Origin: Stentor coeruleus
Lineage: Eukaryota > Ciliophora > Heterotrichea > Heterotrichida > Stentoridae
DNA: 49,495 nucleotides
Direction: 5' to 3'
NCBI GenBank assembly: GCA_001970955.1
Contig: MPUH01000501.1
Location: 1 to 49,495, forward strand
Shown: piece by piece, positions 26,879-36,988 of the stretch
Numbering within the stretch: the first letter of the stretch is position 1
How the letters are laid out: every line of letters starts with the position of its first letter
Translations under genes and position numbers: made by a program
Notes under the pieces: generated by a model
The model's input: the letters and a program-made list of their open reading frames with translations, nothing else
Told to the model about the DNA's origin: nothing
Database searches by the model: none

Positions 26879-28558
26879 CTAATTAGCAGAACCTCTTCTT
26901 AAAACTGTCCGGCTATCCACCTGTTGTATTGGCCTTTGAGGTTTAGGAATCAGCCTTGGGGCATCATCTTGATCAGCCATACACGAAAACAGTTTTACTG
27001 GAGTTCTACCTTTAGCTTTACCTATTTGTGGCGATTTAGCTTTAGCCGCCCAGATTTTTTCTTCAGAAATCTCATCAAGTTGTTCATGAACCTGCATGAC
27101 AATATTATTCATTTTTTTCTCAAATGCTGTGAAATCTTCTATTTTTATCAAATACGCTAAAGAATCTGATGGGTTGATTATTTTCATTAAAGACTTATAT
27201 AAAATATCAAGTTCGTTTTTTGTATATGTTAACATATCGATTTCTTTAGGTAAAGGGTTTGATAAAGATTTAATTTTTATTTCAGCTATAGAATTTTGTG
27301 AAGATTTTTGGGCTTCAAGTTTTTGAGAAAGTTTTTGTATTTCTGTATTGGCTAGATCGGTTTTGTTATTGGATTCTATAAGATTATTGTTAAGGTTTTG
27401 GATTTCAGATTCAAGTAAAGAGATTTTTATGGTTTTTTGATGAAGTTCTGATTGGGTGTTGTTTAGTATTTCGTCTTGGGAGTTTTTTTGGATTTTTAAG
27501 GTGTTTAGTTCTTGTTTTAATGTTTCGTAGTCTTGATGAAGATTTTCAAGTTGGGATATTTTGGATTCTAAGGTTAAGATTTGACTATCGTGGAGATCTT
27601 TTGCTCTTTCTAGCTCATCTTTAGCTCGTTCTTGGGTTATAAAAAGCTCATCTTGCATTTTGGTTCTTATTGACTCCATTTCGTATTTGAAGATGAGAAT
27701 TTGCTTTTGTAGTTCCTGATTCGTTTTTTTTAAAGATTCGATTTTTGAATGCTTTTTGGATATTTTTAGGTCTTTTTGGCTGTTGGATTCTTGTAAGGTT
27801 CGCATTTCTTTGTCTTGAGATTCTTTGAGGAAATTCATCCGAGAGATTTCTTTTGACAGGATTTCAGCTTCGGAGCGCTTTTTTATGAGCTCAAGTTCAA
27901 AGTCTTTTCTTGATTTTTCACAAGCTAGGGTTTTTTCTTGCCAGCTACGGATTTGCGTTTTGTCGTTGTTGATTGTTGATGAGAGTTTCGCGATTTCACT
28001 TTCGAGGGACTTGTTTTTTGCATTGAGTTCGTTGATTTGAGGTAGGATTTTTTTTGACTCTTCAAGTTTAGCTTTTAATTGAACAACCTCATCGCTAGGC
28101 TGAAAACTGATTCCAGTTATTTGCAATTCTAACACCTGTTTCTCTAAATCTTGTATTTTAGCCTTGTAATTTTGAATAAGTTCATCTTTAGATAACATCT
28201 GATTTTTCATCAAGTCAAATTGTCCATTTCTATTATACAATGATGTTCTAGCTTCATTAAGATCTTTCGCTAATTTATTGCATTCGATTTGTAAAGCTTC
28301 ATTATGCTGTTTATATAATAAAGATTGATCTTGAGTTTTTGGCAAGTCCCCTTTATATGATGATATAGTATCTTTGGCTAAATTTAGCTCTTTTGTTAGA
28401 TTTTTTACTTCTAAGTCGAATCGAAATATTATTGAAACCAATTCGTTTACAGGAAGTGAGTAGAGGGAATTGGAATTCATTGCAGTAAAATTATCTGAAG
28501 GGGTTGATGCTTCTTCAGATGTTATATTTTGGGTTTTCCTTTTTATCCAGTTTTTCAT
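26879..28558 (-). CDS. Long coiled-coil protein, unassigned
   Basis: 559 residues. Residues 45-420 are almost continuous coiled coil. A helical block at 440-490 (LTYTKNELDILYKSLMKIIN) looks more conserved, and the C-terminus is basic and Pro-rich (KAKSPQIGKAKGRTPVKLFS, RLIPKPQRP). The start is MKNWIKRKTQNI. This architecture is common to golgins and centrosomal proteins, but no GRIP or other targeting domain is visible. Stop codon lies 81 bp from the DAG-lipase stop in convergent orientation. Confidence 0.75.
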   Translation of the reverse strand: MKNWIKRKTQNITSEEASTPSDNFTAMNSNSLYSLPVNELVSIIFRFDLEVKNLTKELNLAKDTISSYKGDLPKTQDQSLLYKQHNEALQIECNKLAKDLNEARTSLYNRNGQFDLMKNQMLSKDELIQNYKAKIQDLEKQVLELQITGISFQPSDEVVQLKAKLEESKKILPQINELNAKNKSLESEIAKLSSTINNDKTQIRSWQEKTLACEKSRKDFELELIKKRSEAEILSKEISRMNFLKESQDKEMRTLQESNSQKDLKISKKHSKIESLKKTNQELQKQILIFKYEMESIRTKMQDELFITQERAKDELERAKDLHDSQILTLESKISQLENLHQDYETLKQELNTLKIQKNSQDEILNNTQSELHQKTIKISLLESEIQNLNNNLIESNNKTDLANTEIQKLSQKLEAQKSSQNSIAEIKIKSLSNPLPKEIDMLTYTKNELDILYKSLMKIINPSDSLAYLIKIEDFTAFEKKMNNIVMQVHEQLDEISEEKIWAAKAKSPQIGKAKGRTPVKLFSCMADQDDAPRLIPKPQRPIQQVDSRTVLRRGSAN

Positions 28559-28973
28559 TAATTATTAAGTTTTGTTTTTCATGTTTTTATATCAAAATAA
28601 AGAGATTAGATGTAAAGATTTTTAGGGTTAGTAATTTAGTTGTAGGTGTATTTTTTTTAACAGGATGGTTTTCCAATAATAAACTACAAACTATAAAAAT
28701 TAAATCTAAAACTATATATCGAAATCCAATATCTTACACGCATATCTTTTCCTAAAATCATCTATCTAACTAAAAAAATTAAAACCCCAATCCAAAAATC
28801 CTACAAATCAGTCTACAAAAAAAAAAATCCTACCTAAACTTCCCTAATAAAAATTCTAATCAAACCTACAATTAAAAAAAATACCCATTTTCATCCAACC
28901 CCAAACTCCTAAAATCATCTAAACTGAAAAGTTCTAATCTTATTCTCCATATTTAATATAACTATATAATATA
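28559..28973. other. Divergent intergenic region with a skew switch
   Basis: No gene. G/T-rich on plus from 28559 to about 28670, then C/A-rich from about 28730 to the next start. A short TATAATATA lies just upstream of ATG 28974. Confidence 0.45.
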
Positions 28974-29429
28974 ATGTCGAAAACTTCACGTACAACACAA
29001 GAAAGGATAATATCAGTTCCTAAACATATCACAAAGCAGCATGATGAAATTTCCCCAACATATAAAGTTAAAAACCTTAAAAACTCTATGGGTACCCGTT
29101 TACTTCTAAACACAAAAAAATCAAAATCAGCTCTAAATCGTCAAAAAATCTTACAAAATTCATATGAAGACGAAATGACAATCCTCATAAATGTAGAAAG
29201 AAGCTATGTTAGAGAACTAATAAAATCCCCAATGAAATTAACCCTAACACCACCAAAATTAAAACATAAATTCAAACCTTTAAGTCCAAATCAAACAAAA
29301 AAACAACTTTTGCATAAATTTGGCTCTTTAACAACGTGTGATTTTTTAAAATGTACTCATAACAAAAAAAATAACAATACGCAAAGGGTAAAATTCTCAT
29401 TTACACCTGAAATTCTTAGTAAAAAATAA
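28974..29429 (+). CDS. Small basic protein, unassigned
   Basis: 151 residues, strongly basic (many Lys/Arg, few acidic). A helical central part (EDEMTILINVERSYVRELIK) is flanked by low-complexity basic segments and a Pro/Lys-rich region (LTLTPPKLKHKFKPLSP). ATG in good context, C-rich 5' flank and G-rich 3' flank, like other genes here. No family is recognised. Its composition resembles small microtubule- or nucleic-acid-binding proteins, but no motif proves this. Confidence 0.6.
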   Translation: MSKTSRTTQERIISVPKHITKQHDEISPTYKVKNLKNSMGTRLLLNTKKSKSALNRQKILQNSYEDEMTILINVERSYVRELIKSPMKLTLTPPKLKHKFKPLSPNQTKKQLLHKFGSLTTCDFLKCTHNKKNNNTQRVKFSFTPEILSKK

Positions 29430-30513
29430 TTATTATTAAATGCATTATATAAAAACATAAGTAAAAATGTGGGTTTTTATATTGAGTGTTTCAGTAAATG
29501 ATATAATTATGGATTTTAGGAAAGGTGTTAGATTTTTTGAAGATGTTGAGGTTTAATGTGATGTTTTTTAGATTATTTAAAGAGAGGATTTTGATAATAC
29601 TTTAAAAGTTTTGCTAACTTTTCAGTGGGTTTGTTTGATATCGCAATTTGAGTTTGGATTTTATTCATAGAAAGGTAATTTTTTTCGTTTTTATGGTAGA
29701 TAAATGAAAAGATTATGTTGAAGTTTGGAAATCTAGATTAAGTCAACTATTGGCTACAAAAATTTAGAGTTTATATTTTAGGGATAGTCTTGTATTTACT
29801 AGTAAATATTATCGCTTATTTATTAAATCTATTATGTAGTCTATATAATATTGTGAATTTTTCGGTAAATATATTGATTATGCTTGAGATAGGTTCAGAT
29901 AAGCTATTATAATTGTTTAGGAAACTTGTTATACAAAATATTTTATTGATATTTTAGAACATAAAAAATATGATAAAAAAACCATGAAGTTTATATTTAG
30001 ATTGATTTTGTGAATAAAAAATACAACTTTTATACAAATTATAAAATCAAATACTTATTAGATTATTTTGAATACAATACTAAGCAAATATTCTCTTTTT
30101 TTTTTTACTAAATAATATCTTATTAACATAAAATAAACATACCCATAAATTCTATAAACAAATCCATCAATTTTATATTATCCTATGATAATTTATATAA
30201 AATTTACTCTATTAATCAACCTATATCTAAAAACCCCCTTTAAAACTAAGTTTATATTCCATTTACTATTAAAACCCAAGTCAAAAATCTAAACTTACCT
30301 AATATAAAAAATAAAAATACCTAAAACTCATCCCACTCTTAACCAAAAACTCCAACATCATCCTAATCCAACTACCACCTTTCTAAAACCTTCAAAATCC
30401 ACTAAAAAAACTATAAAAACCCTCCACTCAAACCAAATTCCTAAACATTTCCAATAACTTTTAATAATCTTAATAATCTTATCTAGCCCCTNCTTTTAAT
30501 AATCTTAATAATC
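29430..30513. other. Convergent intergenic region with a skew switch at about 30.0 kb
   Basis: No gene. The plus strand is G/T-rich from about 29460 to 29960 (3' flank of the plus-strand gene) and C/A-rich from about 30110 to 30500 (3' flank of the minus-strand gene). It includes the N-separated 34-nt duplicate (30458-30491 and 30493-30526), which lies in the 3' flank and last codons of the next gene. Confidence 0.5.
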
Positions 30514-30526
30514 TTATCTAGCCCCT
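30458..30526. repeat. Unmerged contig overlap around N30492 (34-nt copies)
   Basis: 30458-30491 equals 30493-30526. It does not affect the coding frame because the minus-strand stop (30514-30516) lies in the second copy. Confidence 0.85.
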
Positions 30527-30873
30527 TTAAACCCAACTGCTTCTTCCAAAATATTTGACTTTGTATTAGAAGCAATAATTTTTTGATGCAAAATCGAGCT
30601 CTCTTTCTTTAGTTCTGTAAGTTGTTTTTGAAAGAAGTCATTCATATCACATTGTTTTTTCACTTCTTGCTGGAAATCCTTAAAAATCTCAGCTATTTGT
30701 GGGAACAATGCTTTTGGGGTGTCTTCAGTTAGAAGAGTCACATTGGTTTCCATACCAACAATTTCAGCCCTTGTGGTTTCTGCAAGATTTTTTGAGTCCC
30801 TAAGCAGTCTTTGTGCATCTGCTATTTGTCCTTCTATATTGCTTATGTTCTGTTTGACGTTCGCACTTTCCAT
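30514..30873 (-). CDS. Small coiled-coil protein, unassigned
   Basis: 119 residues from ATG 30871-30873 (MESANVKQNISNIEGQIADA). The open frame extends 33 nt further upstream without an ATG. It is helical throughout, with two coiled-coil stretches separated by a turn (LTEDTPKALFPQIAEI). The length and two-helix pattern recall prefoldin-like or small basal-body proteins, but nothing diagnostic is present. The stop falls inside the second copy of the N30492 overlap. Confidence 0.6.
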   Translation of the reverse strand: MESANVKQNISNIEGQIADAQRLLRDSKNLAETTRAEIVGMETNVTLLTEDTPKALFPQIAEIFKDFQQEVKKQCDMNDFFQKQLTELKKESSILHQKIIASNTKSNILEEAVGFKGAR

Positions 30874-31335
30874 GCTCTTTATTATTCTCTTTTGAATAAA
30901 TATCAAAATCTTAATTGACTTGGATTATAGAAAATGCTTGATATGATAGGATTTGTAAAAGATTAATTGTCGTGGGTATAGAAATGATTAGAAGGGTTTT
31001 ATATTAGAAATTTAAGAGTTTTTTTATTGATTATGGGGATTTTTTGAAGATTTTTTTAGGTAAAAGTTGATGGTATTGATGAAAATTAAAGGGAAAATAT
31101 AGTAGGATTTAAGGGTTTTTTTAATATATAAGGAAGTGGAATTTTATAGAGGATATGAGGAATGTTATGGTGTAATTTTTATTTTGATTTATATGATGAG
31201 TTTTAAAAAATTAGAAGGGTTATGACATGATGTTATTTAAAGGATAAGTACTGATAATTTTTTGCTAGAATATGGATAACATTTAGAGGTATCAGAATAT
31301 CAATAATTTGAAACTTATAAAAGTATAATTTTAAT
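30874..31335. other. Divergent intergenic region
   Basis: No gene. Unusually for a divergent region it is G/T-rich on plus almost to its right end, so the C-rich sense-strand signal is present only for the minus-strand gene. Confidence 0.45.
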
Positions 31336-31926
31336 ATGGAAAAGATAAAATCAGTCAAATTTATCAAAAAACGAAGAAGGATTAAACTTGTTATAAAACC
31401 TTCTGAGTCGCCTCTTTATATAAAAGCATATGAAGAGTATCCGAAATCTAGACCTTGTTATAATGTTTCTAGGTGTGGAAGTACTATTAAAAAATCACCT
31501 TCGCCAAGCATGACACAATCTAGGATTATTAGAGTTAAGTACACAAATCCTTTATTACCTGAAAAATCAGTGAGCAATGTAAAAAAAGACATAAATAATA
31601 TTTGCCTCACAAATACTATAAAGGCTTGTTATACAGAATTCTCTAAAGGCCCATCATTTCGAAATACAAAAACACTTAAAAAACTTTATTTTTCTCAGAC
31701 AAATTCAAAAGCTATAAGCCCAACACGTCTTAAGTTCCAAACAAAAAAAATAATAGAAAAAAAACTGCCAATAATTAAAAGCAACTTTCGACTTGACCTA
31801 ACAAGCTTCAGAAAACTCATAAGAGAAGCTCCTTCTTGGACATATCGTGAAGAGATCCCTCATACAATTGAAAGGAAAATAAAAAAGCTGAAAGAAAAAT
31901 CTATCGAGTTAAAAGGTTGGGATTAA
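31336..31926 (+). CDS. Small basic protein, unassigned
   Basis: 196 residues, very basic from the first residues (MEKIKSVKFIKKRRRIKLVI). A Ser/Pro region with TP/SP sites (KKSPSPSMTQSRI, SKAISPTRLKF) could be phosphorylated. The C-terminal 45 residues (LTSFRKLIREAPSWTYREE) form an amphipathic helix with aromatic residues and look the most conserved. No family is recognised. It is 52 bp upstream of the next gene on the same strand. Confidence 0.6.
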   Translation: MEKIKSVKFIKKRRRIKLVIKPSESPLYIKAYEEYPKSRPCYNVSRCGSTIKKSPSPSMTQSRIIRVKYTNPLLPEKSVSNVKKDINNICLTNTIKACYTEFSKGPSFRNTKTLKKLYFSQTNSKAISPTRLKFQTKKIIEKKLPIIKSNFRLDLTSFRKLIREAPSWTYREEIPHTIERKIKKLKEKSIELKGWD

Positions 31927-31978
31927 TATCATAAACTTATAAATAAATATTAAGTAATTTATACATCTTTATATATAA

Positions 31979-32421
31979 ATGTCTTTTCGTGAGAACTTTG
32001 GAAGATTCTTACTTATCACAATTTGTGTCTTATCAGCTATAAGTATGTTCAAAGACCCAAAGAATAATGAAAAGCTTCTTAAAGATGGCTACAATCGAAC
32101 TTTTACCCATGCTAAAGATTATAATCTTACCTTGCCTCTAACCCCTCAAGATTTATCTTTATATACTCAAGAAATCATATATTTAACTGGTTTTTACTAC
32201 TTCTTGGTAGTATATTTATAATCCTTAAAGTGAAAATTGGTTCTTGCATTCTCATAGTATTGTTATCATCTTTTTGTATTTTTATAAACAATCCATCGTT
32301 GTATAATAAAGATAAAGATATTTTCAATCATGCTTTTCAGTCATTGTTAAATATGGGGCTTATAGCTGGTTTGTTTTTGACTTGTCAGGAAAAAACTGAA
32401 GAAAAACTTAAGGCTGAATAG
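31979..32421 (+). CDS. DoxX/SURF4-like small membrane protein, frame broken once
   Basis: The first frame (31979-32221) ends in TAA and a second, open from at least 32170, continues to TAG at 32421. Joined at about 32190-32215 they give roughly 147 residues. GRFLLITICVLSAISMFKDP at the N-terminus matches the DoxX/SURF4 first helix; then come YLTGFYYFL-LGSIFIIL, SCILIVLLSSFCIFI and LLNMGLIAGLFLTC as three further membrane segments. No intron of 14-17 nt fits. A missing base, for instance in the TTTTT at 32191-32195, is the simplest cause. The family call is moderate. Confidence 0.55.
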
Positions 32422-33250
32422 TAATTAAGTAGGGGTTTTTTTTAGTTTTTAATTAGATTTTTGGGAACTTAATTTTGATTTTTGAAGGTTGTTTATTGTT
32501 TTGGTGAGGAAGATATAGAGGAAAATTGGATTTTTTATGAGGAAGTATGATGATAAGATAAGGAATATCATGGTTTAATTATGTTTAAAGAAATGATGTG
32601 TGGATGAGGAGGAGAATTAGGTTTTATATACTAAATAAGTGTATAAGTGACATTTTATGTGTTACTTTAGGTAGTGATTTTAAGTTATAGAGATACTTGA
32701 GAATCTTATTGGAAGTTCTTATTATGTGAATTAGAAATTTATGAGTAAATATATATCATTGATATAATATTAATATAGTTGCAATATGCTTTTTTCCAAG
32801 TACTACATAGAAATTTGTATTCAAATCATAAATTATATTAGAAAAAAACTTTAGATTTGTCCTCTCTATAATTTTTTGTATATGAAAAACCATAAAATTT
32901 TTCCTTTGAAATTAATTTAGGCGACCATTTAAGGAATATATTTATTAAAAACTCCAAACAAATTTAGTGTATATTTTTTTAAGGAGATAATGTCTTGTTT
33001 GAAAAATAATTATGTTTGATAATAATAGAAATATGATGACTAAGCCTGAAATTCATATAAAAATAGTCCTGCTTAAATTTAAAACGAGTATGGCTATTTA
33101 TTTGTGTATATGATTTGTATATATATAAATTTTATTAACTTAAGGATTATATAAATTAAATATTTTGCTTAAGAATTCCTTATTAAATAATCCTAGCTTA
33201 TCATAATAAACTAAAAGCATTTAGTGGATAGTATATTTCGTTAATATAAA
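32422..33250. other. Intergenic region
   Basis: No coding frame or RNA gene was recognised. G/T-rich on plus to about 32750, then mixed AT-rich sequence. The last 100 bp before the channel gene lack the strong C-rich tract seen before other plus-strand genes. Confidence 0.5.
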
Positions 33251-36200
33251 ATGTCAGAGCCTTCGATTTGTTCGTCTTCAGAAGTCGGCCTAGTGTCAAA
33301 ACTCATAAGATCCAATTCCAAAACCCAAGATCATGCATCTCTTGAAGCTCTCTTCAACGCAAATTCTCTACAATCTTATGTGCTTGAACTGAAAAAAGCA
33401 CAGTCTATCATGGAAAAATACTGTCCAATTGAAATTACAATCCCATTCAAAGGTAACTGTATTGAAGTGACATCTTGCAGCAAATACTTAGTTTTTGGGA
33501 GTATCGAAGGTCGTTTAGCAATAGTTGAACGTGAAACCAAAGAAATCCTTCATGACTTAAATCTTGAAGGTGGGACAATTTTCACACTAATGCTTTTTAA
33601 TGATGATCATTCTCTTCTTGTAGCAGGAAAAGACTCAATAATTAGACTTTTCGATTTCAGAACTTTTAAACTAGAAAAAACTTTCCAAGGTCATGAAAAA
33701 GAAATAAACCAAATAACTGTTTCAGTAGATGGCGAATTTGCTTATTCAGTATCAGATGATTGTACTGTCCGTGGATGGAATATAAACCAAAATGAAGGAA
33801 AAGTTTTATATTATCATGAAAAGCCAGTTCTTTGTATAGACAAAAGTGATGATGGGACTTATTTAATAACGGGTGGGGCTGATAAAAAAGTTAAAATCTT
33901 TAATTTAGAAAATGAAGTTATTGAAGATTCTATTTCAGATTTTGCATCTAGTATTTGGGCAGTAAGATTTTCACCAGAAAGCGAATATATCGCTGCAGGT
34001 GATAGTAATGGACAAATAAAAATATGGAATTTCGATGGTTTAGAACTTTTTAAAGTCCTTAATGGTCATACAGAACGTATTACTAAACTTATATTCAATA
34101 ACACTTTATCAACTTTAATCTCATCGAGTAATGATACAACTTTAAGAATATGGGATATTGTTAAAAATAAACATGAGATTATATTAAGCGGACATACTGA
34201 TTGGGTTAAAAATTTCAAACTCTCAGAAGATGAAAAATCCATATATTCAATATCTGAGAATTATAAAATCATGTCTTGGCAGTTTCCAAGATTCGATAAA
34301 TCTTGTTGTAAAAAAGAAAACAAGTTTATTATACAGCAAATATGTTATTCTATTAACAATCAATATTTATACACTTCAGATTGTAATGAAATTGTGGTCT
34401 GGACACTTTATGATAAGTCATATTATAAAACTTTGAAATGTTATTGGAAAGTATCAGTTATATGTGCGAATTCAGATGGTTTGGGTATTATTATTGTATA
34501 TGAAAACAATGAAATACATTTTTGGTCAGTTGAAGATAATGAGAGTCAAATGAAAAAAAAACATTCTTCACGTATAAAATGTATTGTGTCAAGCTATGAT
34601 GGTCGTTATGTTGTATGTGGGGATGTGAATTTCCGAGTAACAGTTTATTGTAAAAGGAATTTCAAAGTTGTAAATGTTTTTAAATGTCATAATGCAGTGA
34701 TAAATTCTGTTGTTTTCAGCAAGCCTATTAACGGTGAAAACAATCAAATTTTTTCTGGAGGAGACGATAAGGTTATTTTTATATACTCAATAGATTATAA
34801 TAAGTCAATAAAATTACCCACTAGCCATACACAGCCAATAACCCAATTATTAGTCTCAAGGAATAATGAAATACTGATTTCAGGTGATACATCTGGGGTT
34901 ATAAAAATCTGGAATCTTTTACACCAGATTTGTATAAAAACTTTAAATGCTCATATTGATAAAATTACAGGAATTTATTTTACAGAAAATTCTAAGTATT
35001 TTTGGATCTCTTCAGCTGATGCTAGTATTTCATTGTGGAATTCAACAAGTTTTACTGAAGTCACGCATTTGAAAACGAAATATCCAGTTTCAGCATTTGC
35101 TTGCACTAAAAATGAAATTGATATTATTTTAGGGGAAAATGAAGAAGTGCATTTTTTAGATAACCCGTTAAAGACAAATCAGTTTTTTATATATGGACCA
35201 GGAAAAGATTATTATGCTTTTATGAAGTATATATTGAATATATGTGAAAATGTTGATGAACCACATAATCCAGAAATGGACAAATGGATGATAACACCTT
35301 ATGAGATTAATGCTTTACATTTTTATGCTTATAATAATTTACCTGGACATTTAAAAGCCGCTTTGAATTCTGATAGTCCATTTTATATGTCGAAGTCAGG
35401 GTATAGTCCTATTCAGATTGCTTTGCATAGGAATTTTAGGGATTGTATAAATGTGATTATTAGGAGTATTTGTGAAAAAGTTGAAGAAAACCCGTATACG
35501 ATAGATTTTCTTGAAGATTCTATAATAAAACTTAATGAAATCGGGTTTAGGGACCTTGACAACTTCTATGATTCGATACTTTATAAAACTAAAGATCGAC
35601 GTTTACCTAAATTTTGTGATGAAGATGTGAGTTTACCTATTATGCACTTTTCTCGTAATCTTGGACCACAACAAAAAAATTTCTTTACTCCTGACCAGAT
35701 CTCCAACTTCGGCACACCATTAGCTTTTTGGCAAAGCGCTTTACGTTTAGATACCGTCATAGGTTCAAAAGACTCTATTATTTTCTTAGAAAGTCTTACA
35801 GGATGTCCAAATACCAACATTTTCCGCACATCATTTATCCGTGAAATTATTTTATACAAATGGAAATACCTTAAATGGGTATTATTACCCCAAGCTATGA
35901 CATATTTTTTATATATGGCATGTCTTTCATCATATATTATTATATTTGATAACAATAATGAAATTTTACTGATGATTATTTTTGTGTTAAATGCCTTTTT
36001 AGCTTTATATGAAATATTTCAGATGATATTGACTAAAACTTCATATATGAAAGATCCTTGGAATTATATAGATTTTACAAGAATGAGTTTATTTTTTGTT
36101 TATGTTAGTATGCATTGGTTGGGGTATCAGAAAATCATTGCGGAAAAAGTTTTAGTTGGGTTGATTTTTGTTACTATGGTCAGAGGGATAAGTTATTTTA

Positions 36201-36859
36201 GGCTGTTTGATAATACTAGGTATATGATAAATTTACTTAGCGAGATTATTAAGGATATGAAGAGCTTTTTGATACTTTTGACATATTCAACTTATTCATT
36301 TGCCCTTATTTACTTTATTATGATAAATGATATATTTAAATATAACGCTAATGCTGATACTAGTAAAATGAAATCTTTTTCTGAATACATCGCTTTATCA
36401 TATTTGCTTAGTCTTGGAAGTTTTGATACAAAGGGTTATGAAAATTTTGAATGGATAATATTTTTCTTTGCATCAGTTATAAACCCATTAATTATGCTTA
36501 ATTTACTTATTGCTATTATGGGTGATACTTATAGTCGTGTTGCTGAAGAACAAGAAATTGCTGATATGCAGGAATTAACAGAAATGGTCATTGAAGGAGA
36601 ATATTTATTGTTTTGTAAACGTGGAAATGGATATAAAAGTTATATGCAGATATGTAAAGAAGAAGAACTTACTGCACAAGATGTAACTATTGAACAGAAA
36701 CTTAATAAACTTAAAATTAAAGCTAAGGAAATTGAAGCTTCGGTGCTACAGAAAAATAATGAGATAAGAGAGGAAATTAGAGAAAATACTGAAGGGATTA
36801 ATAGTAAAGTTGATGAGATAATTGGATTGATTGAAAAGATCACTTTAGCTCAGGATTAA
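33251..36859 (+). CDS. WD40-ankyrin-TRP-like cation channel fusion
   Basis: 1202 residues. Residues about 60-645 contain some 12-14 WD40 repeats, some degenerate (NGHTERITKLIFN, SGHTDWVKNFKLS). Residues about 690-760 include an ankyrin-like unit (GYSPIQIALHRNFRDCINVI). From about 870 there are six membrane segments: PQAMTYFLYMACLSSYIIIF (S1), LMIIFVLNAFLALYEIFQMI (S2), YIDFTRMSLFFVYVSMHWLG (S3), VLVGLIFVTMVRGISYFRLF (S4), SFLILLTYSTYSFALIYFIM (S5) and NPLIMLNLLIAIMGDTYSRV (S6). A pore-loop candidate LSYLLSLGSFDT lies between S5 and S6. The C-terminus is coiled coil, as in TRP channels. It is probably a plasma-membrane or ciliary cation channel. There is no sign that the two halves are separate genes: one frame, no intron. 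Confidence 0.85.
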   Translation: MSEPSICSSSEVGLVSKLIRSNSKTQDHASLEALFNANSLQSYVLELKKAQSIMEKYCPIEITIPFKGNCIEVTSCSKYLVFGSIEGRLAIVERETKEILHDLNLEGGTIFTLMLFNDDHSLLVAGKDSIIRLFDFRTFKLEKTFQGHEKEINQITVSVDGEFAYSVSDDCTVRGWNINQNEGKVLYYHEKPVLCIDKSDDGTYLITGGADKKVKIFNLENEVIEDSISDFASSIWAVRFSPESEYIAAGDSNGQIKIWNFDGLELFKVLNGHTERITKLIFNNTLSTLISSSNDTTLRIWDIVKNKHEIILSGHTDWVKNFKLSEDEKSIYSISENYKIMSWQFPRFDKSCCKKENKFIIQQICYSINNQYLYTSDCNEIVVWTLYDKSYYKTLKCYWKVSVICANSDGLGIIIVYENNEIHFWSVEDNESQMKKKHSSRIKCIVSSYDGRYVVCGDVNFRVTVYCKRNFKVVNVFKCHNAVINSVVFSKPINGENNQIFSGGDDKVIFIYSIDYNKSIKLPTSHTQPITQLLVSRNNEILISGDTSGVIKIWNLLHQICIKTLNAHIDKITGIYFTENSKYFWISSADASISLWNSTSFTEVTHLKTKYPVSAFACTKNEIDIILGENEEVHFLDNPLKTNQFFIYGPGKDYYAFMKYILNICENVDEPHNPEMDKWMITPYEINALHFYAYNNLPGHLKAALNSDSPFYMSKSGYSPIQIALHRNFRDCINVIIRSICEKVEENPYTIDFLEDSIIKLNEIGFRDLDNFYDSILYKTKDRRLPKFCDEDVSLPIMHFSRNLGPQQKNFFTPDQISNFGTPLAFWQSALRLDTVIGSKDSIIFLESLTGCPNTNIFRTSFIREIILYKWKYLKWVLLPQAMTYFLYMACLSSYIIIFDNNNEILLMIIFVLNAFLALYEIFQMILTKTSYMKDPWNYIDFTRMSLFFVYVSMHWLGYQKIIAEKVLVGLIFVTMVRGISYFRLFDNTRYMINLLSEIIKDMKSFLILLTYSTYSFALIYFIMINDIFKYNANADTSKMKSFSEYIALSYLLSLGSFDTKGYENFEWIIFFFASVINPLIMLNLLIAIMGDTYSRVAEEQEIADMQELTEMVIEGEYLLFCKRGNGYKSYMQICKEEELTAQDVTIEQKLNKLKIKAKEIEASVLQKNNEIREEIRENTEGINSKVDEIIGLIEKITLAQD

Positions 36860-36988
36860 TATATTAATTCCTATAATTTTTATAAGATTAATGATAGTGG
36901 ATTTTAGTGTAAAGGGTATTTTGATGATGTTTTTTGTTTAGGGTGTTAGAATTATATATTCCTAAGCAAATAAAATCATAATAACCCT

